Source of the DNA: an archaeon
GTDB taxonomy: Archaea; Micrarchaeota; Micrarchaeia; Anstonellales; Bilamarchaeaceae
DNA length: 64,000 nucleotides
Direction of reading: 5' to 3'
Assembly (NCBI GenBank): GCA_020053355.1
Contig: JAGVNI010000017.1
Location: 47,193-111,192 of the forward strand
Shown here: positions 43,556 through 51,100 of the stretch, one piece after another
Layout: every line of letters starts with the position of its first letter
Position numbering within the stretch: the first letter of the stretch is position 1
Program-made: the position numbers and the translations under genes
The notes under the pieces: model-generated
Databases searched by the model: none
What the model was told of the DNA's origin: nothing
What the model saw: only the letters and a program-made list of their open reading frames with translations

Positions 43556-44163
43556 AGATGGTAATACTGGCAGCGCTCGTATTGTCGCTGCTCATTTTTG
43601 GATGCTGCGGGCAGACCCCGATTTCGCCCGGGCCAAGCAACCCGGAAGGGAACGGAACGCCCATCCAGAGCGGGGATAACGGGACAACGGGTGGAACCGG
43701 CGCTACAACCCCGCCTGCCGATACAGGAACCGGAACCCAGCAACCGCCAACCGGAGAGGGCACGATAGTCGATGTCGGCGGCTCCACAGGAACCGGCAGT
43801 GCCGGCGTGGCGGCCAACTCTCAGGCGGATTGCGCCACGAGGACTGCCACCTGCGGCGAATGCATAGCCAAACAGGGATGCGGCTGGTGCAAAAGCAGGA
43901 ACGGATGCTTCTATGGCGATGCGAACGGGCCTGCTGGCGACGTCACGTGCGAGCAGGTCAACTGGGCCATGAGTGATTCGGCATGCGCCGCCCCGGTGGG
44001 CGGAAATACCTGCACTTCAAAGACCAATTGCGCGGACTGCCTCAGCGGCTCAGGGTGTAAATGGTGCCAGATTGGAACCATGTGCGCAAGCGCGGATTCC
44101 ACGGAGTCCTGCAGCACAGGCGGATGGAGAACGAAGTCCTACGAGTGCTACGCGGGCCAATGA
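43552..44163 (+). CDS. Lipoprotein with two PSI-like cysteine-rich modules
   Basis: 203 aa from the ATG at 43552, overlapping the purM stop. The signal peptide with lipobox LSLLIFGC is followed by a Pro/Gly/Thr linker (about 20-85) and two similar modules: C-G-E-C-I-A-K-Q-G-C-G-W-C-K-S-R-N-G-C and C-A-D-C-L-S-G-S-G-C-K-W-C-Q. The CxxC...GCxWC arrangement resembles the PSI domain found in plexins, semaphorins and integrins. The protein would face the outside of the cell, perhaps in adhesion. Confidence 0.75.
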   Translation: MKMVILAALVLSLLIFGCCGQTPISPGPSNPEGNGTPIQSGDNGTTGGTGATTPPADTGTGTQQPPTGEGTIVDVGGSTGTGSAGVAANSQADCATRTATCGECIAKQGCGWCKSRNGCFYGDANGPAGDVTCEQVNWAMSDSACAAPVGGNTCTSKTNCADCLSGSGCKWCQIGTMCASADSTESCSTGGWRTKSYECYAGQ

Positions 44164-44167
44164 CGGC

Positions 44168-44611
44168 TTAGAATGCGGTTTTCGGTTCTCGGCAGGGGGT
44201 TTGCAGGGCGCGGATGGCCGCATCAAGCATAAGGACCGTGTCAACAGCCCGGCAAAGCCTTTCCTTGGACACTTCCGGATGCACCTTGGAGGAATCCAAT
44301 GGCAGGGCAGCCAGCAGGCACTCGGCTTGATTCAGAATCACTTCGGCCTCCTGGAGCGAGTATGGCGATATGCGGGCTGGAGAGTATCTCTGGTTATGGA
44401 GAAGCCCGCGCAGCTCCCCGGTTTTCTTGAAGACATCGTCTGAGACGATAACGAATGTGAGATTGACGGCTTCGCCTGCGCACATCCTGCGGAGCTGCTC
44501 CGAGAGCACCGGCGCCCGCATGAAAACGGTCGGGAGAATGGGGCGCCGCGCGGGTTTATTGGCGCTCGTTTGCGCATCCTTTGGCATAGGCCGTTCTGGG
44601 GGGTTTGTCAT
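44168..44611 (-). CDS. Hypothetical helical protein
   Basis: 147 aa from the ATG at 44611; an open frame runs upstream into the next gene but a fresh start is likelier. The N-terminal 35 residues are Pro-rich and polar. The rest is helical with regular leucines (LSEQLRRMCAGEAVNLTFVIVSDDVFKKTGELRGLL, EAEVILNQAECLLAAL, AVDTVLMLDAAIRAL). Not recognised. It follows the Dph6-like gene on the same strand after a gap of about 65 bases. Confidence 0.6.
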   Translation of the reverse strand: MTNPPERPMPKDAQTSANKPARRPILPTVFMRAPVLSEQLRRMCAGEAVNLTFVIVSDDVFKKTGELRGLLHNQRYSPARISPYSLQEAEVILNQAECLLAALPLDSSKVHPEVSKERLCRAVDTVLMLDAAIRALQTPCREPKTAF

Positions 44612-44675
44612 TTTGTCACCATTAGGGCCTTCGCGGACTAGAGTTAATAACAATATTGGCAACTGGCAAGCGGAA

Positions 44676-45305
44676 TCAATCCTCGATTTCGATTTCCGCC
44701 ACTCCCCGGACGCCATCCCACGTCTTCTTCCAGCCCTTGATTTTTATCCCGTGCTTGAAGAAAGGCGCATTCGCCACGAACGTCTCGCCTTCCCCGCCTT
44801 CGAGGAACGGGTGGATGCCAGGCTTGTTGGCGTCGGCGATTTTCTTGAAGGGTTCTCCGAGATATTCCGGCCCGAGGCCTTCGGCAGAGACTGCGCTGAC
44901 ATAAATCTCGAAATATCCGAGCATCTCTTTTCGGACATCGTCGCCACGGTCCTTGTGCCACAATGGGGCGTAAGTGGGGATGCCGAGCTCCTCGCCGATG
45001 GAATCTATCCGCCTGCGCTGGTATTCGCTCGCAATCGCGCCCGCCACGATGCCTTGCGCCCCCAGGTTCTTGAAGGCATCAATAAGCTTTTCGCGCCAGT
45101 CCTCTTCGGTGGTTTCCACGAAGACCTGCCGGAGGCCTAGGGCTTCCGCCTGCTTCCCGGTGGCGTTGATATTCGGGTGATGGAACATCATGGAGTATTC
45201 CGGGGGCCTGATCGTGACCAGGACTGGCTCGAAGCCCTGCGCAAGGGCCCAGAAGGCGGCGAACACGCTGTCTTTGCCGCCAGAGAATAGGACTGCCACC
45301 CGCAT
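44676..45305 (-). CDS. Diphthine-ammonia ligase-like ATP pyrophosphatase (Dph6 family)
   Basis: 209 aa. The PP-loop SGGKDS at residues 8-13 and HPFLEGGEGETFV near 165-177 are signatures of the archaeal Dph6/arCOG00187 group, which adenylates and amidates diphthine on elongation factor 2. Further fitting parts are IVAGAIASEYQRRRID and ADANKPGIHPFLEGG. Diphthamide is the ADP-ribosylation target of diphtheria toxin in eukaryotes. dph2 and dph5 are not in this window. Confidence 0.85.
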   Translation of the reverse strand: MRVAVLFSGGKDSVFAAFWALAQGFEPVLVTIRPPEYSMMFHHPNINATGKQAEALGLRQVFVETTEEDWREKLIDAFKNLGAQGIVAGAIASEYQRRRIDSIGEELGIPTYAPLWHKDRGDDVRKEMLGYFEIYVSAVSAEGLGPEYLGEPFKKIADANKPGIHPFLEGGEGETFVANAPFFKHGIKIKGWKKTWDGVRGVAEIEIED

Positions 45306-45405
45306 GAAGGGGTTAGTGGCTGGATATGCCTAAAAAGCCATTGCAGGGGGTCCTGAGGATGCGCAGAAAAGAAAATGCAGGAAGAAAAAGGGGAGAAAAA
45401 GGCGT

Positions 45406-46182
45406 TTACCCCGCCCTCTGCCGCAGGAACACGAGGGCAGCTAATGGCAGGAGGATGAATCCTGAGGGGCAGATGCCGCCCTGGCCCTGCGAACCTGACT
45501 CCCCGGAGGTGCCGGACGTTTGGCCATCACCCTGCGAGGTGGAAGCCGCTGCGGACCCGCTTAGCTGGGGAATGCCCGCAAGCGCGTTAGCCGCATCGCC
45601 TTCGGCGTTTATGTGGTAGTATTTCCCGCCGCCTGCCGTGGCCACAGCCTTGGCCTTCTTCTCGCCGTCGCCGCCGGCCCCCATGAAGCCGATGACGCTC
45701 ACCTTGCCGACGCCGTTGCCGTTGTCATAGATTTCGGCTGCCACAGACTCCGGGTCAATGTCCCCGCAATCTCCCATGTCATAGGTGATAAGGACGATGT
45801 TGGCTTTCTGGCCAGCCGAAACCAGGTAGGATTTCGCCTCAGTCAATGCGGAGCCGACAGATGGTTTATTGCTGGTCTCCTCCATGGAGTCGATTGCACC
45901 ATGAAGCGCAGCCTTGTCGGCCGTCAAGCCCTGCAAGAGCTTCACGCCGCCGGAACCGGTGTCGCCCCAGGTATCGCAGTCGCTGGAGTAGATTATCCCG
46001 ATTTCGTTTCCGCTTGAGTCCACAAAGCTGCCCAGGCCAGCCTGCGTCTCTTCCATAAAGGTGGTCTGCGAACCGCTCACCATGTACCGCATCGACGTTG
46101 AATCAACGACAACGAGGTATGGGGACGAGGCCGCGATGATGCCGATTGCCGCTAACAGGAACAGATATATCCTTGCATTCAT
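45406..46182 (-). CDS. Surface VWA-like protein with C-terminal membrane anchor
   Basis: 258 aa. An N-terminal signal helix (IYLFLLAAIGIIAAS) is followed by a VWA-like fold: YLVVVDSTSMRYM (Asp and Ser of a MIDAS-like site), GVKLLQGLTADKAALHGAI, NIVLITYDMGDCG and KVSVIGFMGAGGDG. A Ser/Gly/Gln-rich stalk comes next, and the chain ends GGICPSGFILLPLAALVFLRQRAG: a Cys-Pro-Ser-Gly motif, a hydrophobic helix and basic residues, the three-part layout of protein-sorting anchors. The MIDAS is incomplete. Function unknown; an adhesion or surface-binding role is possible. Confidence 0.72.
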   Translation of the reverse strand: MNARIYLFLLAAIGIIAASSPYLVVVDSTSMRYMVSGSQTTFMEETQAGLGSFVDSSGNEIGIIYSSDCDTWGDTGSGGVKLLQGLTADKAALHGAIDSMEETSNKPSVGSALTEAKSYLVSAGQKANIVLITYDMGDCGDIDPESVAAEIYDNGNGVGKVSVIGFMGAGGDGEKKAKAVATAGGGKYYHINAEGDAANALAGIPQLSGSAAASTSQGDGQTSGTSGESGSQGQGGICPSGFILLPLAALVFLRQRAG

Positions 46183-46318
46183 AGAATCACGAAAACTGCT
46201 AGCGCGACAATGTTTATTAATTGGAATTTTTCTTTGGCGGGCCGGGAGGCGGATGCGGGCAATAGCCGGATGGCTTGCCTCCGCATAATATTATAACCGG
46301 GCGGAGGGAATAACCCTC

Positions 46319-47125
46319 ATGGCGAAACAACAATCCGCACCACCCATAAGCTGCGCCATATTCGATTTGGACGGCACGCTGTTTCTTGGGAAAAAGGTAT
46401 TGCCCGGGGCCATCGAATGCCTGGAAACGCTCCGCGGGGCGGGGGTCAAGACGCTTTTTCTGACGAACGCCGGCACGAGAAGCAGGCAGGGAGTCGCCGA
46501 TAAGCTCACGTCTATGGGTTTCAAGGCGCAGGCCGATGAGGTATACTGCGGCTCGTACATCCTCGCAAGGTTCCTCATGGAGAAGCACGCGGGGAAAACC
46601 GTTTTTCCTGTGGGCGAGGCGGGGCTCAGCGAGGAATTGAGGCGAAACGGGATTAAGGTCGACGAAAGCGGGAAGGACAGCGGCATCGTAGCGGTCTGCC
46701 TTGATCGGACGCTTACATATGAGAAACTGGGGAAGGCCCATGTGCTTCTCCGCAAAGGCGCGCTGTTCCTTGCCACGAACAAGGACCACATATTCCCCAC
46801 CGAGAGCGGGACCATGCCCGGGGCTGGGGCGATTGTCGCCGCGCTCGAATTCTCTTCGGAAAGGACGCCGTACGTGGTGGGGAAGCCAAACCCGATGGCG
46901 TTCGATTTGATGAGGGAGGAGCACGGCTTGAAAAGCGGGGAGACGCTGATGGTCGGCGACCGGCTGGATACGGACGTCGCGTTCGCCAGGAACTGCGGCA
47001 TGAAATCCGCGCTCGTCCTGAGCGGCAACTCGAAGCGGGAGGACATCGGCGACTTATTGCCGGATTACGTGCTGGATTCCGTTGCACAGCTGAGCGCGAA
47101 ACTGGGGCTGAAAAAGAAGGCGTGA
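46319..47125 (+). CDS. HAD-superfamily phosphatase, NagD/class IIA
   Basis: 268 aa. Motif I is AIFDLDGTLFLGKKVL, motif II FLTNAGTRSR, and motif IV MVGDRLDTDVAFARNCGM, with the class IIA cap between. KPNPMAFDLM carries the conserved Lys. Such enzymes dephosphorylate small sugar phosphates or pyridoxal phosphate; an archaeal glycerol- or glycolate-phosphate role is likely but not proven. A TATA-like ataatattataa (46286-46297) precedes the ATG. Confidence 0.9.
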   Translation: MAKQQSAPPISCAIFDLDGTLFLGKKVLPGAIECLETLRGAGVKTLFLTNAGTRSRQGVADKLTSMGFKAQADEVYCGSYILARFLMEKHAGKTVFPVGEAGLSEELRRNGIKVDESGKDSGIVAVCLDRTLTYEKLGKAHVLLRKGALFLATNKDHIFPTESGTMPGAGAIVAALEFSSERTPYVVGKPNPMAFDLMREEHGLKSGETLMVGDRLDTDVAFARNCGMKSALVLSGNSKREDIGDLLPDYVLDSVAQLSAKLGLKKKA

Positions 47126-47151
47126 AAAATAAGGTAAGAGGAGAAAGGATT

Positions 47152-47424
47152 CTAGTCCTCCATGAGGTCCCGCAGGGTATCGCTCGGGATTTCAGGGGTG
47201 AAGAGGCTCTCGTCGATGTTCACGAGGGGCGCATCCGTTCCTGATGGCTTTGGCGCGGCCTGCACCGCCGAGTCGCCGACGATGCTGTAACTTATCTGCA
47301 CCGAGTTCCCGCAGCGGCACCTGCCGGCAAAAAGCAGCTCCCTCACTTCGAGTTCGCTGTTGAATGTAACAGTGGATTCCGCATTGCAGCTTGAACACCG
47401 GACAGTCCTTTTAAGGTCGGTCAT
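47152..47424 (-). CDS. Small zinc-ribbon protein
   Basis: 90 aa. CSSCNAES (CxxC) near residues 10-13 and CRCGNS near 36-38 form a likely zinc ribbon. The C-terminal half is acidic, with Pro and Asp/Glu (ESLFTPEIPSDTLRDLMED). It may be an adaptor for nucleic-acid or protein binding. The function is not known. The gene lies 32 bases downstream of the 5-FTHF cyclo-ligase gene on the same strand. Confidence 0.65.
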   Translation of the reverse strand: MTDLKRTVRCSSCNAESTVTFNSELEVRELLFAGRCRCGNSVQISYSIVGDSAVQAAPKPSGTDAPLVNIDESLFTPEIPSDTLRDLMED

Positions 47425-47456
47425 CTGATCACCAGATGAGGCTTCGCGTGCGCGGT

Positions 47457-48008
47457 TTATAATGTTATAACCCGCTTCTCGGTGATTATCTCGTCCATGC
47501 GCTGGTCGTTCTCGTGCGTCGGAAGCTTGTCGACGATTTGGAAGTCATAGCAGATTCCGATGCGGTAGGCGGCCGAATGCGCAAGATATGAGTCGTAATA
47601 ACCCTTGCCATAGCCAAGCCGGTGCATGCACAGGCCGAACGCGACGCCAGGGACGACGATTAGGTCCGGCTCGACGGGTTTTGTGTTTTTTGTGCTTGGC
47701 TCGGGGATTCCGAATTTACCCGGGACGAGGCTGCCGAGGGATGTGAAAGGGAAGAAGGATATCGAATGAGTGGTCACGGGAGCGGAGACTACCTTGCCGG
47801 CGCGGATTGCGGCTTCAATCATCGCAGAGGTATCGGCCTCGTTCCTTTTCGGGATGTAGAAACCGATAATCTTCGCCTCCCTGAAGCGGGGATGCGCAAG
47901 CAGGCTGGCTGCGATTGCTGCGCTCATCCTCGCAACGTCGTTTGGGGCAAGGGAATCGCGCTCTTTCAGCATGCGTTCGCGGAGGGCCCGTTTCAGGTGC
48001 TGCACCAT
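47457..48008 (-). CDS. 5-formyltetrahydrofolate cyclo-ligase
   Basis: 183 aa. The N-terminal LRERMLKERDSL helix, KFGIPEPS, DLIVVPGVAFG, RLGYGKGYYDSYL (ATP and substrate loop) and the end motif THENDQRMDEIITE agree with the enzyme that converts 5-formyl-THF to methenyl-THF using ATP. It supplies folate C1 units, as used by PurH at 7238-8788. It could be cotranscribed with the zinc-ribbon gene downstream. Confidence 0.9.
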   Translation of the reverse strand: MVQHLKRALRERMLKERDSLAPNDVARMSAAIAASLLAHPRFREAKIIGFYIPKRNEADTSAMIEAAIRAGKVVSAPVTTHSISFFPFTSLGSLVPGKFGIPEPSTKNTKPVEPDLIVVPGVAFGLCMHRLGYGKGYYDSYLAHSAAYRIGICYDFQIVDKLPTHENDQRMDEIITEKRVITL

Positions 48009-48113
48009 TGTTTGTCCACGATGAAGATTAAAAAGATGCCGAGGGGGCGGGGCGGCGCAGGCAGTGCGGGCGGAGAGCAGGTGCGGCGGAATGCGGATTC
48101 GCGGCTCCGGAAT

Positions 48114-51100
48114 TCACCCAGGCGAGGCCATGTAGAAGTAATACGTCTCGTAGCCGTTCGGCCCGGGGGCGTAAGGCGTCGGGACGAGGAGCTCGAAATC
48201 GCCGGTCTCGTCGTTCCAGAGCGTGGAGTTGCTTATCGTCTTGGTGCAGAAGAGCATCGGGTCCTTGATTGGCGAGATGGCCATCTTGAGGAGGCAGGTC
48301 CGGAATCCCCCCGGATATCCGGTATCAGCATAATCCATGTCCGAGATGCTGCTCGCGCCCAAATCCAGGGTGCAGTTTGTCCCGGTGAATGTGTTGTTGG
48401 CCGAATCAGATGCCGCAGCATCGAAGCTCCAGGCGGAATCGACATTTGCCCGTTTTCCGGGGAATGCCTCGAATGTATGGACGGAGCTGTTCGTGGAAAC
48501 GCAAAGCACGCTGTCATTGGAGGCGTCCCAAATCCACGAATAGACAAGGACCGATGCGTTGTCGCCGAGGATGATGTCCATCGTGGATATGTTGCCGAAG
48601 TAAGCCGCCCAGTGGTCTGTGAGCATCGATGCCGAGATGTTCGCCATGGTCAGGTTCCCCGGGGCGGTCGTCGCGTTGCCTGCATAGGAGCTGCCTTCCC
48701 AGCGGGGGAGGCTCTGGTTAGTGACGTTCACCCCGAAAAGCTCGACCTGCTGGCCGGTGATGTTCTCCTCCGCGGTCTGGTTCTCGAGGGGGCCGAACTG
48801 GCTGAAAGCATCGAGGTTGCTGATGGCGAGGGTGTTCGCGCCGGCATCAAGCGTTGACGGCAAGGGGGCCCATGTGCCGTTGAAGCGGAAGATTGCGAAG
48901 CGGGTTTCATCGTAGCCGCCCAATTCCGAGTCCAGCCAGGACCAGACGAGCGTATCGATGCTGGACGGGCTGCCCCCGGAAGGGGTTATATTCACGAACT
49001 TGTTCCCGAAGCTGACGTAATCCGCGGGCATCGGAGAGGCGTTCTGGGCCCAGAAAATCGCGTAATATTCATCGTTGTCGAGCGTGTCGTTGATTGAGAG
49101 GTTCGTGAAGTTCTGGTAATCCCCCGCCGGGTTGTCGAATATCGTGCCCTCCATGGTTAGCGAGGGCTGGTATGCGTAAGTGTTCATGACAAGGTCTGGA
49201 TTATTGGAGAAGAAGTGGCAGTTGCGGATTATCGGGCTCGAATCGTATGAGAAGAAGCCTTCGTAGCCCGTGCCGTAAATCGTCACGTTGGAGAATTCGT
49301 TGCCTGAGCTCTCGGAGAGGTAAACCCCCTCGCTCGAACTGCCTGATATCGTTGTGTTGATGAACTTGTTGTCGGTTGAAATCGAGTAGAGGTAAATGCC
49401 GATGTCGGTCGAATTGATGAGGCTGTTCTGGACTGTCAGGCCGGTGGCGTTGCTGAGGGAGATGCCGTATGTCGGCGCCCCGTCTATGGTCAGGTTGTCG
49501 AAAACGTCCGAGACGGTGGAGGAGAAATACGCCACGCCGTCGAAACCGATGTCTGCGGCGGCGCTCACATGGATGTTCCGCAGGTAGTTGCCGGAGGTGT
49601 CGCCGAACTCGATTTGGTCGTCGCTGTCGGACTGACCGGTGAAATCAAGGTCCGTGAAGTTGTTGTTGCTCGAATAGAACACCTGAAGGCCGTTGATGTT
49701 GCCGTCGAAAGCGAGCGACGAGAGGTTGTTCATGCCGGATGACCAGAACTGAAGGGCGTTGTTGTTGTCTATGAAGGACATCGAGGATATGGCATTCGAG
49801 TTCGCGACATCGAGGGTGAGGCCGTTTGCGGACGAATTGGTGATTGTGATGTTCTCGAATGCGCCGCCATTGGAATCATAGGCGTATATGCCATAGGAAT
49901 ATGATGAGACGTTCGGGCAGTTCTTTACTGTCACGTTCGCCAGGGAGCCGTTCAGGACGATTCCCATGGTCGTATCCGGGGTCCCGTCGTTCGTTATATT
50001 ATAGCCGTTGCAGTCCAGTACGACATCGGACGAGCCGATTTTGATGCATGCCAGGGCGCCGAAGTAAATCTCGGAGGCGGGATTCGTTGCGCCGGAATAT
50101 GACTGGTTGAGCGAGTAGATGCCGGGGGAGGTATAGACTGGGCAGGCAATCGATGTGTCTTCGAGAATGCCATAGATGCCGTTCGGGTTGTAGCTCGATA
50201 GGGACAGCGTGTTGGAGGACGTATCCGGGGAGGAATTCAGGGCGGAGGACCAGCCGCCGTAATACTGGTAGAGCATGAACCTCGACTCGTCGTTGGTCCC
50301 GTTCAGCTCCGAATCAAGCCAGTGCCAGGCGACACGGTCGAGGGTGTTCGCACCGGATACCCGGGTTATGGTTAGGAATTTCCCTGCAAATGACGTCCGG
50401 GCGGGCGGGAGGGCGGCGGGCTGGCTGCTCCACATGAAGTAGTAGCGGTTGTTGGTGCCCGTGCCGCTGCTGTCGTTCACCGAGATGTTGGTGTAATTCG
50501 TGAAGTTGCCGGGCGGGCTGTCGAAAATGACGGAGGATAGGTTGAACACCCTCTGCGCGGTCGTGTGGTTGATGAAAAGGTCGATGCCGTTGTTGTAGAA
50601 GTGGTCCCCTGAGAGGAACGTCCGGTTGGAGTTCATCACATTGACGCCGTAATTGGCATTGTTGTATATCTCGTTGTTGGAGAGGTTGTTCCCCATATTC
50701 AGCGTCGTGAACAGGTTCAGCCTGAAACCGTCCTGCGAGTTGTTGTATGCGCTGTTGTTCATGAAGGAATTGTTGTCGGATGACAAATCGAGCCAGAAGC
50801 CGACCGTGTTGTTGAAGACAGCGTTTCCGATGAACCGGTTGCGGGCGGCATTTTGCAGGTAGATTGCGCCGACAAATGCGCTGTTGAATGAGTTGTTGTA
50901 GGCCGTGTTGTTCGTGATGGTGCAGTTGGTGGAGCTTGCGATGCGGATGGCGGATGCCCCGTTACCGAACGCGGTGTTGTTCGCGAGTGTGCTGTTTGAG
51001 GCATAATTCAGATAGATGCCCCCCCATGAGGTGGCATTCGATGCGTTGTTCCCGACAATCGTGTTGTTGTAGCTGTTGCTGAGCTCGAATCCGGACTGGG

